A stretch of DNA of 64,000 bases from NCBI RefSeq assembly GCF_008369115.1, contig NZ_VOAZ01000001.1, positions 806,001 through 870,000 on the forward strand, in the 5' to 3' direction. Below the pieces are notes generated by a model. It saw only the letters and a list, made by a program, of their open reading frames with translations. It was not told the DNA's origin and did no database searches. How positions within the stretch are numbered: the stretch's first letter is position 1; each line of letters opens with the position of its first letter. Below are positions 33,668 to 42,816 of the stretch, one piece after another. A program made the position numbers and the translations under genes. This DNA is from Psychrobacter sp. ANT_WB68 (GTDB lineage: Bacteria; Pseudomonadota; Gammaproteobacteria; Pseudomonadales; Moraxellaceae).

Positions 33668-34908
33668 TGTGACGTATCCTTGTCTGCTTGTGCATTCTTG
33701 ATTGATTCTTCACGCTCACTACTAGCAGAAGCACCTGTTAACTTCTCCTTACTCGCAAGCAGCAAGTTATCCATCGCTGAGCCATCTTGACGGGTAATAT
33801 CAGGTACATAACGGCTATACACCCGAAACAGCATCTCCGTACTACTGTGACCCATCTGCCGAGCTATCCACTCAGGGTTCTCACCAGCAGCCAACCAAAG
33901 CGTCGCTGCCGTGTGTCGAGTTTGATAAGCACGCCGGTGTTTGAGGCCGAGTAGGGCAAGGGTGGGTTTCCATACCCGTCTGTTCACATTGCGATACTCC
34001 ATCGGATTGCCCTGTGAGTTGCAAAAAACAAACTCTGACTTACCAAAGGTGCGTGCCTTCTGCTCTTGAAGTGCGTCATATACCAGCTGCGACATCGCAA
34101 TATCACGTTGCGAGCCCAAGGTCTTCGTTGGACCCATCTCACCATTGACTAACGCGCCTCTAATACTGATCTCACGCCGATCAAAGTTAATGCAGTCCCA
34201 CTTAAGTCCATCGATCTCACTGGTACGCATCCCTGTAAAAAAGCGGATGGTGTAGTAGGGCTTATAGTCAGCACGGACATGCTTTAAAATCAGCCATACC
34301 TCATCTAATGTAAAAGGACTGACATCAGGACGAGATTGTTTGAGATTCTTAATATTTTTATAAGGCATCTCAAACTCATGGCGATCTGATGCTTCTTCTA
34401 GTATCATACGAAGAAGTATCATAATCTGATTGATTCGTGCTACTGACAGGCTTGACTGACCATCTTTACCGTAACGAACTTTGGCGAGGGAGCTACGGAA
34501 GGTCAGCAAGTCTGGTTTTTTTATCGCATGTACCGCTTTACCACCAAACTCAGGTAACAAGTACTTATTTAAAATAATCTGTGTCTTTTGCCGATAGCTC
34601 GGTCGCCATTCAATCTTCTTCTCCTCATACCAAATATCGACAAACTGCCTAAATGTTGGATTACGACTGATACAAGCTTCTGCTCTATCAGCCAGTGCCA
34701 TCATCTCTTTTAAACGCGTACTCTTTGGAAAATAGGCGCCATAGTCGAAGATACCCAGGGTTATTTTTGCCTCTATCTCTTTTGCCACTAAAGTCAATTT
34801 TTTAACGTTTGCGGGAGTATCAAGGAAGATTGTTGTCTCACGGCAACGAATATTCATAAATGTGAAATCTATAAATAATTTGCCACGCCTTGCTCTTACT
34901 GATGCCAT
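33664..34908 (-). CDS. int: Tyrosine recombinase (phage-type integrase)
   Basis: 414 residues. The N-terminus is a DUF3596-type arm-binding domain ('RARRGKLFIDFTFMNIRCRE'); the middle is a SAM-like core-binding domain. The catalytic domain shows R in 'FFTGMRTSEIDGLKWD', H-x-x-R in 'AYQTRHTAATLWLA', H in 'RQMGHSSTEM' and the nucleophile in 'FRVYSRYV', so all catalytic residues are present. It lies next to an excisionase and about 1.1 kb from tRNA-Gly, a common integration site. Confidence 0.95.
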   Translation of the reverse strand: MASVRARRGKLFIDFTFMNIRCRETTIFLDTPANVKKLTLVAKEIEAKITLGIFDYGAYFPKSTRLKEMMALADRAEACISRNPTFRQFVDIWYEEKKIEWRPSYRQKTQIILNKYLLPEFGGKAVHAIKKPDLLTFRSSLAKVRYGKDGQSSLSVARINQIMILLRMILEEASDRHEFEMPYKNIKNLKQSRPDVSPFTLDEVWLILKHVRADYKPYYTIRFFTGMRTSEIDGLKWDCINFDRREISIRGALVNGEMGPTKTLGSQRDIAMSQLVYDALQEQKARTFGKSEFVFCNSQGNPMEYRNVNRRVWKPTLALLGLKHRRAYQTRHTAATLWLAAGENPEWIARQMGHSSTEMLFRVYSRYVPDITRQDGSAMDNLLLASKEKLTGASASSEREESIKNAQADKDTSQ

Positions 34909-34934
34909 TGTTAAACTCCTTGTTTAAATAAAAC

Positions 34935-35150
34935 TTACTGTAAAGCCATACCGTTGATGGCACTCATCACTGGCTTACACATATCTTCTTCGATACGCTC
35001 CCATACATATAAAATCTTGCGACCGCCAAAAGGGCGTATGTAATGGATATTCTCAATCAGGACAGTGTCCTTCATTTGATTGCGAATAGTGCGTGCGTCG
35101 TATTTGATACGATCCGCGAGTTCTTGAGTAGTGAGATAAGTCTGTGACAT
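34935..35150 (-). CDS. xis: Excisionase-like winged-helix DNA-binding protein
   Basis: 71 residues: 'YLTTQELADRIKYDARTIRN' is a MerR/Xis-type winged helix. It is directly upstream of the integrase (26 bp), so it is probably the recombination directionality factor. Confidence 0.75.
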   Translation of the reverse strand: MSQTYLTTQELADRIKYDARTIRNQMKDTVLIENIHYIRPFGGRKILYVWERIEEDMCKPVMSAINGMALQ

Positions 35151-35272
35151 AATAGTTCTCCATGTGAAATAAATTTACTATTAGTGAATGATTAGTTATC
35201 ACTAGTTAGTACATATTATCTATAAACATTATCACTTGCAATCACTTTTTTATCACTTTAGGGATTTTATAT

Positions 35273-35509
35273 ATGATTAAGCTCAATTTACCTGTTTTAT
35301 TTGCACAAAGAGGCATCCGTGTAGCTGATGCTGACAGGATGTCTAAACTAGGAAGGTCTACTTTGTATCGAATGTACAATAATGAAGTCACTAGAATAGA
35401 CTTTGATTCATTAAATGAGCTTTGTAAGCTTTTAGATTGCACACCCGGCGATATTATCCTCTATGAAGAAGATGAAGTTTGTGAGGAAGAGGGTTCAAAA
35501 GAAAGTTAG
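35273..35509 (+). CDS. XRE-family (Cro/CI-type) small regulator
   Basis: 78 residues with a helix-turn-helix in 'MSKLGRSTLYRMYNNEVTRI' and the usual 'LNELCKLLDCTPGDIILYEE' follow-on. Divergent from xis/int with a 120-bp AT-rich gap. A short XRE protein in this position commonly controls excision of the element. AGGGA lies upstream of the ATG. Confidence 0.85.
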   Translation: MIKLNLPVLFAQRGIRVADADRMSKLGRSTLYRMYNNEVTRIDFDSLNELCKLLDCTPGDIILYEEDEVCEEEGSKES

Positions 35510-35950
35510 AATGCTTACTAAGATGGTTGTTCGAAGTGTCTTGAAAATCATTAAGCTTAGCGCCGATACATATTTTATTCGGTCTAATTACTTTTAAATA
35601 TTAGGTTGTAGTCATCACCGTTTAAGCGACAATTAATTTTGAATGTTATAAATCTGAAATAGACTTCGGAAAATTTAGGCCTCTAAAAAACACGTTTTTT
35701 GCTGGATTGAGGTTGGGTTCAAAAATCAGCATAGTGCCAAATTCACTAGGTTAGGTGTCATGATGGTTTTTGAACTAAAAATAGCTAGGTTGTGGTCAGG
35801 TACGTATACGCAGTTTTAGGGCAGGGCACGGTTTGGGCACCAAATGGGCACCGCACCGAAAATGAGCTTTTTGACTGAGTAGATAAGCTTAACTATATTC
35901 AAAAATATATCTCGAGAACTTCTCTACAACCCCCGAAAATTAGACAAAAA
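35510..35950. other. Gene-free stretch between the XRE gene and tRNA-Gly
   Basis: No gene seen. Near 35820-35860 there is a run of GGGCAC-type repeats (GGGCACGG, GGGCACCAAATGGGCACC). This would hold the element end; integrase arm sites are possible but not proven. Confidence 0.4.
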
Positions 35951-35976
35951 AAAGCCTCACTGTTAAGTGAGGCTTT
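35951..35976. terminator. Terminator downstream of tRNA-Gly
   Basis: Perfect stem AAAGCCTCAC / GTGAGGCTTT with a 6-nt loop and A/T runs on both sides, about 10 bp past the tRNA 3' end on the minus strand. Confidence 0.8.
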
Positions 35977-35985
35977 TTAAGTATT

Positions 35986-36060
35986 TGGAGCGGGAAAAGA
36001 GATTCGAACTCTCGACCCCAACCTTGGCAAGGTTATGCTCTACCACTGAGCTATTCCCGC
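35986..36060 (-). tRNA. tRNA-Gly (anticodon GCC)
   Basis: Minus-strand cloverleaf: acceptor GCGGGAA/TTCCCGC, D-loop AGCTCAGTGGTAGAGC, anticodon loop with GCC between CAACC-type stems, T-arm GAGTTCGAATCTC, and an encoded CCA end. 75 nt including CCA. It decodes GGC/GGU glycine codons. Confidence 0.97.
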
Positions 36061-36320
36061 TAATTATCAATTAACTATCGTCAGTTGATGAAGGCGTATT
36101 ATACGCAGTTTTATTTCTATGTCAACACCTATCACGAAAAAAAGTAAAAGTTAGCAAAACAGGCATGTCATCCAGTCTTAGATTTATGTTATAACAGTTT
36201 ATTATAATATGTATTCCAAAAGCTTTGTATGGAAGAAATAAGCTGGTGTGCATTTTATAAAAAACTCCCTTCTTATTGATAGTTATCAATACTTATAATC
36301 GTAAGCATTAAGGATAAAAA

Positions 36321-37985
36321 ATGAGTCAACAATATACCATCGCTGATTATTTGTTCGATCGCATCGCTGAAGCTGGTGCGACTGAAATATTTGGTGTGCC
36401 CGGTGATTTTAATTTAACATTTTTAGACAATGTTATCGCTTCTGATAAATTACGCTGGGTTGGTAATACCAATGAGTTAAATGCTGGTTACGCAGCTGAC
36501 GGCTATGCACGTGAGCGAGGCTTTGCGGCTATGGTGACAACCTTTGGTGTCGGCGAGCTGTCGGCGATTAACGCCACTGCCGGCTCGTTTGCTGAGTATG
36601 CACCGGTATTACATGTGGTAGGTGCACCCAGTACCGCTTTGCAAGATTCAAAACGCCGTATTCACCATACATTGGGTGATGGGGTGTTTAACCACTTTAT
36701 AAAAATGGTAGAACCAGTGACCGTCGCACGGGCGCAAATTACACCTGATAACGCTGCCTCTGAGATTGATCGTGTCATCCGCTTGATTCTTAAAAAGCAT
36801 CGCCCAGGTTATTTATTGCTATCACCAGATGTGGCAAAAACACCGATTTATCCGCCGACGACCAAGCTTGTTGATAGTGAAGAAGACATCACTAGCCAAG
36901 CGGCGCTAGCAGACTTTAAGCAAGCGTTGATAGAATTTTTACCCAATAAAACCACGACTTTGATGGCAGACTTGATGGTGCATCGTTTGGGATTACAGAG
37001 TCAGCTGAAAGCCTTAATCGCGGATACCGACATTCCTTATACAACGTTATCATGGGGTAAAACCTTACTTGATGAAAATAGCGAGCGTTGGGCAGGTACT
37101 TATGCTGGCGTGGCATCGCGTCCTGTGGTTAAAGACGCGGTAGAAAACTGCGAATGTTTAATTAAAATCGGCGTGCAATATACCGATACCACTACCGCAG
37201 GCTTTAGCCAAGACATCGATGAAAAAGTGGTGGTCGATTTACATTATGAGCGTGCGTCTATCAGCGGTCAGAACTTTGCCCCGATTGCGCTAAAAGATGC
37301 CCTACAAACACTGCATGAAGTCATGACCTCGGGTATCAATATCGTACCCAAGCAGTTCTGTAGAGAGATGAAACCCCATGAGCAAAATGGCAAAGATGAT
37401 GAGCCTATCCGCCAAGATGATTTATGGCATATTATTGCTGATGCGCTCGATGATAAAAATCTGGTATTTTCTGACCAAGGTACGGCGTATTTTGGTATCA
37501 GTGATGTGCGTCTACCAGAAGGTGTGACGTCTTATGGTCAGCCGATGTGGGGCTCGATTGGTTATACCTTGCCAGCTAGTTTGGGCGCTGCCATTGCTTC
37601 ACCGCACAAGCGTAGTATCTTATTGATTGGTGATGGTTCTGCTTTATTAACCATTCAAGAAATTGCTGTAATGATTCAAGAGCGCATTAATCCTGTGATT
37701 GTACTGATTAATAATGATGGCTATACCGTTGAGCGGGCGATTCATGGTGAGAACCAACGCTATAATGATATTCCCAAGTGTGATTGGCAAATGATGCCAA
37801 AAGCCTTCGGCGCGACGGGAGAAAATAGCTTAATTATGAAAGTGGAAACTGCTGGCGAATTAAAAGCGGCGTTGAAAAAAGCAGCTGCTACCAAAGATAA
37901 GCTGGTGATGTTAGAGGTGATGGCAGATAAGCATGATATTCCACCATTATTGGCTGATATCAGTGCCGCCCTTAAACCTAAATAG
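36321..37985 (+). CDS. ThDP-dependent alpha-keto acid decarboxylase (indolepyruvate/pyruvate decarboxylase type)
   Basis: 554 residues. 'VGNTNELNAGYAADGYAR' carries the cofactor-activating glutamate, 'KRRIHHTLGDG' the paired histidines of non-oxidative decarboxylases, and 'IGDGSALLTIQEIAV...INNDGY' the ThDP/Mg motif. Such enzymes turn phenylpyruvate, indolepyruvate, pyruvate or branched ketoacids into aldehydes; the exact substrate cannot be read. Single gene followed by a terminator. Confidence 0.9.
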   Translation: MSQQYTIADYLFDRIAEAGATEIFGVPGDFNLTFLDNVIASDKLRWVGNTNELNAGYAADGYARERGFAAMVTTFGVGELSAINATAGSFAEYAPVLHVVGAPSTALQDSKRRIHHTLGDGVFNHFIKMVEPVTVARAQITPDNAASEIDRVIRLILKKHRPGYLLLSPDVAKTPIYPPTTKLVDSEEDITSQAALADFKQALIEFLPNKTTTLMADLMVHRLGLQSQLKALIADTDIPYTTLSWGKTLLDENSERWAGTYAGVASRPVVKDAVENCECLIKIGVQYTDTTTAGFSQDIDEKVVVDLHYERASISGQNFAPIALKDALQTLHEVMTSGINIVPKQFCREMKPHEQNGKDDEPIRQDDLWHIIADALDDKNLVFSDQGTAYFGISDVRLPEGVTSYGQPMWGSIGYTLPASLGAAIASPHKRSILLIGDGSALLTIQEIAVMIQERINPVIVLINNDGYTVERAIHGENQRYNDIPKCDWQMMPKAFGATGENSLIMKVETAGELKAALKKAAATKDKLVMLEVMADKHDIPPLLADISAALKPK

Positions 37986-38044
37986 CCTAAGTGAGATATA
38001 AGGTTTTTCACTAAAATTATTCATTAAGCGCTTATAAACAAGAG

Positions 38045-38080
38045 AAGCCCTATTTGGTGTCATGCTAAGTAGGGCTTTTC
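38045..38080 (+). terminator. Terminator of the ketoacid decarboxylase gene
   Basis: Stem AAGCCCTA / TAGGGCTT with a 17-nt loop, followed by TTCTT, about 60 bp after the stop codon. Confidence 0.7.
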
Positions 38081-38212
38081 TTATGTTGATGGTGTTATTT
38101 TTCAGCGTAGCAGTTTTTGATAGGGCTGATGATTTATTATCGACCATTTTGCTCTAGGCATTCATTATCATGATAAATTAAGCGCTTAATAGATGATAGG
38201 AGACGGGCCATC

Positions 38213-38548
38213 ATGATTTGGCTAAAAATGCTGATTGGCGCTTTGATGGTATTATTGATTCAACTTTTTGCGCAGACACGCTTCTTTTATTTGGCAGCAT
38301 TGGCACCGCTGTTTCCCACCTTTACCTTGATCAGCCACTTTATCGTTGGCACTGAGCGTAGTCCTGCTGATTTAAGGGTGGCGTTGATTTTTAGTATGCT
38401 GGGTGTCATACCGCATCTTATTTATACTCTTGTGGTATTTTTTAGCATCAGTTACGTCAGCTTATATAAAGCACTTTTATTGGGCGTGGTCGCTTGGACA
38501 ATTGCAGCGGCTATCTTAGTGATTGCATGGCAATACATTCAAGCTTAG
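38213..38548 (+). CDS. glpM: GlpM family membrane protein
   Basis: 111 residues with four hydrophobic segments. 'AQTRFFYLAALAPLFPTFTL' and 'AHY-type' spacing ('LISHFIVGTERSPADLR') match the GlpM family, which is linked to membrane/alginate phenotypes in pseudomonads. Located in the inner membrane; biochemical role unknown. Single gene. Confidence 0.8.
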   Translation: MIWLKMLIGALMVLLIQLFAQTRFFYLAALAPLFPTFTLISHFIVGTERSPADLRVALIFSMLGVIPHLIYTLVVFFSISYVSLYKALLLGVVAWTIAAAILVIAWQYIQA

Positions 38549-38808
38549 TTATAGTTAAAAAAGGGTAGTATTTGCCACAGCTCGAACAGTAGCGCAAAAG
38601 TGGCTTTTTAGCAGCTGGTAAAAGCAGATAGCAGGATTCATAAAGGACTGTAAGACGATTTTTTGGAATATAGGTTCTATAGTTTTGGTCATCAATGTTA
38701 TTCTTAAAGGAAATGTGGTCATGCTATCCGCCGTAAAATAAAGTCAAAATCAATACTATCGTAACCACTCAACTCTTCATCACTGATAAAAATAGGGCTT
38801 AATAAAAG

Positions 38809-40599
38809 ATGGATACCTTAAATATCCTGTATCTCGTAGGAGCAGTATTAATTTTTGCCAGCATCATGGCAAGTACGCTATCGGCGCGTTTGGGCGTTCC
38901 TCTTTTGCTATTGTTTTTAGTCGTCGGGATGCTCGCCGGCGAAGAAGGTATATTGGGTATCGAGTTTTCTCAATATGGCATTGCTAACTTCGTCGGGCAG
39001 GCGGCGTTGGCCTGTATTTTGCTAGATGGTGGACTGCGCACCTCTTTTAAATCTTTCCGAGTCGGACTGAAACCAGCAATCACGCTTGCCACTTGGGGTG
39101 TACTTGCAACGGTCATGATACTGGGTGTATTCGTCACCTGGCTGCTTGATGTCGATTGGCGTTTTGGCCTATTAATGGCAGCAATCGTTGGTTCTACTGA
39201 TGCGGCAGCAGTATTTTCACTGCTGCGTAATGGCGGCGTCAAACTTAACGACCGTGTACAAGCGACTTTGGAGCTGGAATCAGGCGCCAACGACCCGTTA
39301 GCTATTCTATTGGTGACAGGGTTGATTGCTTTAAATGTTGACCCTGCCGGACAAACCGTGTTTGGCTTTTTAGGCTTGCTGTTACAACAGCTTAGCTTTG
39401 GTCTCGGGATGGGCTTACTGTTTGGGTACTTATTGGCGAGATTATTACCCAAGGTACACTTGGCAGAAGGCATGTATGCCATCTTGATACTCTCTGCTGG
39501 CTTGGCGGTGTTTGCAGCGACCAATTTGATCGGCGGAAGTGGATTTTTAGCGGTTTATCTCACTGGGGTGCTGATAGGAAACCATAAAGTACGCTCGACC
39601 GAGCATGTCATGCGGGTGATGGACAGCTTTGCATGGTTGTCACAAGCGGTATTGTTTGTTGTGCTGGGCTTATTAGTCACGCCATCAAACGTTCTCAACG
39701 TTTGGTATTACTCGGTCGCGATTGCTGCCTTTATGATTTTGATTGCCCGCCCTATCGCAGTCTATACCAGCGTGAAGCCCTTTAAGTTTAAAGACAGAGA
39801 AATTGGCTTTATTTCTTGGGTTGGCTTGCGTGGTGCTGTTCCTATTACCCTTGCAATTTTACCAGTGATGGCAGGCATTGATGACGCCTTTATGCTGTTT
39901 GATATCGCCTTTGGTGTGGTGGTTTTATCTTTAATTTTGCAAGGCACTACCATTCCTTTCATGGCAGATTTATTTAAAGTGCGTATTCCTAATAACAAAG
40001 ACCCAGAAGAAGAGCATGAGGTATGGGTGTCAGACAAAGCGAGTATTACTTTATATCAGTTTCAAGTAAAGTCAGGCGCGTTTGCGATTGGTCGCCATCC
40101 GATGGCTATTTCTAATCGCATCAGTCCTGATGAGATTAGTGTTTTTGCCTTGGTACGTGGGCAGCAGATCGTGAGTATCGATGAGAATACCAAGCTCAAA
40201 TTTGGCGATAGGGTCTGGTATGCCATGCGAGGTAATCATGCCAGTCAGATTGCTAAGATTTTTAATGACACGACCTTAGACCTTAAAGCCATCGATGATT
40301 TTTATGGTGATTGGCTACTATCACCGAATGTCAAACTTGGCGACTTGCCATTCTTTACCGGTGTGATGACCTCTGAGTCTCTGGTAGATAAACTGAAATC
40401 CAAACCTAAAGATCACGGAAAAAGTATGTGGGAGCAAACGGTCGCTGAATATGTCAAAGACAGCTTAGACATGGCGCCAGTATCGGGTGATACAGTCTCG
40501 ATTAATGATGAATGGTCGTTGGTCATCAGAGAAGTCGATGATAAAGGCAAGCTAAGAACGATTGGCTTAAAACGCGAGGAGCTACCAAAAGCGGTATAG
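38809..40599 (+). CDS. cvrA: Potassium/proton antiporter, CvrA/NhaP2 type
   Basis: 596 residues. About twelve membrane helices occupy residues 1-390, with CPA1-type motifs 'LLDGGLRTSFKSFRVGL', 'AAIVGSTDAAAVFSLL' and 'ELESGANDPLAILLVTGL' (the N-D ion-binding pair). 'WVGLRGAVPITLAI' lies near residue 345. A cytoplasmic TrkA-C-like domain starts near residue 420 ('FAIGRHPMAISNRI'). Length and architecture match E. coli CvrA. Exports K+ in exchange for protons under osmotic or pH stress. Confidence 0.9.
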   Translation: MDTLNILYLVGAVLIFASIMASTLSARLGVPLLLLFLVVGMLAGEEGILGIEFSQYGIANFVGQAALACILLDGGLRTSFKSFRVGLKPAITLATWGVLATVMILGVFVTWLLDVDWRFGLLMAAIVGSTDAAAVFSLLRNGGVKLNDRVQATLELESGANDPLAILLVTGLIALNVDPAGQTVFGFLGLLLQQLSFGLGMGLLFGYLLARLLPKVHLAEGMYAILILSAGLAVFAATNLIGGSGFLAVYLTGVLIGNHKVRSTEHVMRVMDSFAWLSQAVLFVVLGLLVTPSNVLNVWYYSVAIAAFMILIARPIAVYTSVKPFKFKDREIGFISWVGLRGAVPITLAILPVMAGIDDAFMLFDIAFGVVVLSLILQGTTIPFMADLFKVRIPNNKDPEEEHEVWVSDKASITLYQFQVKSGAFAIGRHPMAISNRISPDEISVFALVRGQQIVSIDENTKLKFGDRVWYAMRGNHASQIAKIFNDTTLDLKAIDDFYGDWLLSPNVKLGDLPFFTGVMTSESLVDKLKSKPKDHGKSMWEQTVAEYVKDSLDMAPVSGDTVSINDEWSLVIREVDDKGKLRTIGLKREELPKAV

Positions 40600-40629
40600 C
40601 TATTTGCCGTTATTGTGTATCGTTGCTAT

Positions 40630-41529
40630 TTATAAAAGGTTCGTCATTTGATGTAAAAAATCAGCGACATGCTTATGTAGGTTTTCGCGATATGCCCAAT
40701 GATGTTTGACCTCATAACTTGCCGTCTCGGGCAATAAAATTTTCATCAGACCCGTTTCTTCATAACGCTTAGCAAAATCATAGGGTAGATAGCCGACATG
40801 ATGACCGGCAAGAATCAACTGCGCTGTCGCATCCATATGATAAGTGGTGGCGCTCAACGTCTTTGGGCGGATATGATTGATATTATGATCGACTACATAG
40901 CCCCGTTTTATCCAAGGATAATGTTGTTCTAAACTCTCAAAGCTTAAATCGTCTGAGCTATCAAATAAAGGATGCGTCCGTCCGCAGCAGACGACTTGCT
41001 TTTCGATAAATGCTGGCTGGAAATTTAATAGGGGTGGGAAGCTGCCAAAGTAGCCAACGCCGATATCACTTTCGTTGCCAAGTAACTTATCTAACATACT
41101 CTCAGGACTTTGCACATCGATAGAAAAATGAATAAGAGGGTTATCGCGATAGCTGGTAGCCAAGCACTGCTGCAAAGCATCATAAAAAAACGTGGGCATC
41201 TGATCCGTTAAACATAGGCGAATATGACCGCCGCGAACCGAATCTAATTGACGTATATAGTGCAACTGGTGTTGAAAACTAGCTACCGCTTCATTAAAAC
41301 TCAAACAAGCCTCATAAACTGCTGCACCGTCTTCGGTTAGACTGAAGCCTGCGCGACCACGATGACATAGGGTCATCCCCAAACGGTCTTCTAAATGGGT
41401 CAGATGACCACTGATGACAGAGGGGGTGATATTTAAGCGCGACTGTGCCGCTGTCACACCCTGACACTCGACAATCGCCATAAAGCTACGCAGGGTTTTA
41501 ATGTCTATTTTGATCAATTCATCTAGCAT
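40630..41529 (-). CDS. LysR-family regulator, divergent from the guanidinobutyrate genes
   Basis: 299 residues: an N-terminal winged helix ('LRSFMAIVECQGVTAAQSRL' and 'TPSVISGHLTHLEDRLGMTL') and a type 2 periplasmic-binding-fold effector domain. Divergent from the ureohydrolase gene with a 206-bp shared gap containing an AGAAGT-TT-ACTTCT palindrome, so control of the ketoarginine/guanidinobutyrate operon is likely. The effector may be 4-guanidinobutyrate or 2-ketoarginine (inference). Confidence 0.87.
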   Translation of the reverse strand: MLDELIKIDIKTLRSFMAIVECQGVTAAQSRLNITPSVISGHLTHLEDRLGMTLCHRGRAGFSLTEDGAAVYEACLSFNEAVASFQHQLHYIRQLDSVRGGHIRLCLTDQMPTFFYDALQQCLATSYRDNPLIHFSIDVQSPESMLDKLLGNESDIGVGYFGSFPPLLNFQPAFIEKQVVCCGRTHPLFDSSDDLSFESLEQHYPWIKRGYVVDHNINHIRPKTLSATTYHMDATAQLILAGHHVGYLPYDFAKRYEETGLMKILLPETASYEVKHHWAYRENLHKHVADFLHQMTNLL

Positions 41530-41625
41530 GTAGAGTGCTGCCTCAGTATTTACTAAGCCTATGAGATTTATTTTAATTTTAAACTTCTAAGAATTATACA
41601 TAAGTCTCAGTTACTACGAAAAATC

Positions 41626-41639
41626 AGAAGTTTACTTCT
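41626..41639. promoter_or_regulatory. Candidate LysR operator
   Basis: Palindrome AGAAGT-TT-ACTTCT in the divergent LysR/ureohydrolase gap, about 100 bp from both starts, with a further matching arm AAACTTCT at 41581-41588. Position and symmetry fit a LysR recognition/activation site. Confidence 0.45.
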
Positions 41640-41735
41640 AAATTTTACCATGGTCTGTATCCCTATATTTAGGTATTGTCCAAGGTATAGGGAATTTGTC
41701 TGTTTTGATAAATGCAATAATAAACAAGGATGTGA

Positions 41736-42707
41736 ATGATGGAATTCAATCAACCATTAAGCGGCAACGATATGCCAAGATTTGGCGGCTTTGCATCTAT
41801 GATGCGCTTGCCAACTCAGGCGGATGCAGAAGGGCTGGATGTCGCATTCGTTGGCGTCCCTTTAGATATCGGTGCCTCTAACCGTAGTGGTGCTAGACTA
41901 GGACCACGCCAGATTCGTGATGAATCACGCATGATTCGCCCTTATAATGTCGCCACGCGTGCTGCTCCTTTTGAGTCTTTGCAAGTTGCTGATATCGGCG
42001 ACGTACCTATTAATACCTTTAATCTGCTAAAAAGCATTGATATCATCGAAAAATTCTATTCAGAAAAAATCGTTAAACATGGTGCCATTCCACTGACGTT
42101 GGGCGGCGACCATACCATTGCTTTGCCTATCTTACGTGCGCTTGCCAAAAAACATGGTCCTGTCGGGATGGTGCATATCGATGCACATGCTGATATTAAT
42201 GATGAGATGTTTGGTGAAAAAATAGCCCATGGCACCCCGTTCCGCCGAGCAGTTGAAGAAAACCTTATCGATGGCAACCGTGTGGTGCAGATTGGCTTAC
42301 GTGGTACAGGTTACAGCGCTGAAGAGTTTGATTGGTCAACCGAGCAAGGCTTTCGGGTGGTGCCTGCTGAAGAATGTTGGTATAAATCCCTGACACCGCT
42401 GATGGCAGAAGTGCGCGAAAAGTTAGGTGATGGCCCAGTTTATTTAAGTTTCGATATCGATGGCATTGATCCTGCCTTTGCACCGGGTACGGGCACTGCT
42501 GAAATCGGTGGATTAACGTCAACACAAGCCATTGAAATCATTCGTGGTATGCGCGGACTGGATGTGGTTGGTGGCGATTTAGTAGAAGTGTCACCGCCGT
42601 ATGACCCGTTTGGCAACACCTCAGTACTAGCGGCAAACTTACTGTTTGAGATGCTATGTATCTTACCGGGTGTGCGCTATGACGATAAGGTCAAAGCGAT
42701 TTATTAA
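41736..42707 (+). CDS. gbuA: Ureohydrolase, probable guanidinobutyrase
   Basis: 323 residues of the arginase/agmatinase family. Manganese ligands: 'LTLGGDHTIALP', 'HIDAHADIND' and 'SFDIDGIDPAFAPGTGTAEIGG'. The N-terminus ('DMPRFGGFASMMRLPTQADA') and 'LQVADIGDVPINTFNLLKSI' resemble Pseudomonas guanidinobutyrase/guanidinopropionase more than SpeB. With the ketoarginine decarboxylase and an aldehyde dehydrogenase following, hydrolysis of 4-guanidinobutyrate to GABA and urea is the best reading. Agmatinase remains possible. Confidence 0.82.
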   Translation: MMEFNQPLSGNDMPRFGGFASMMRLPTQADAEGLDVAFVGVPLDIGASNRSGARLGPRQIRDESRMIRPYNVATRAAPFESLQVADIGDVPINTFNLLKSIDIIEKFYSEKIVKHGAIPLTLGGDHTIALPILRALAKKHGPVGMVHIDAHADINDEMFGEKIAHGTPFRRAVEENLIDGNRVVQIGLRGTGYSAEEFDWSTEQGFRVVPAEECWYKSLTPLMAEVREKLGDGPVYLSFDIDGIDPAFAPGTGTAEIGGLTSTQAIEIIRGMRGLDVVGGDLVEVSPPYDPFGNTSVLAANLLFEMLCILPGVRYDDKVKAIY

Positions 42708-42816
42708 GCATAATTTATAATAACAAACTGCTCTTTATAAGGAATTAAAGGGCAGTTTGGGTTTGATATTGAAAGACTTATTTAATTGCGATTGAATTTT
42801 TTAGGATGATTGACTC

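Noticed and set aside
36862..36872. CCAAGCTTGT string as another copy of the CRISPR-locus palindrome
   Set aside because: It lies inside the ketoacid decarboxylase gene and is not a full palindrome; treated as chance.
38970..39524. 184-codon minus-strand open frame
   Set aside because: Antisense to the K+/H+ antiporter gene; no ribosome site or family pattern.
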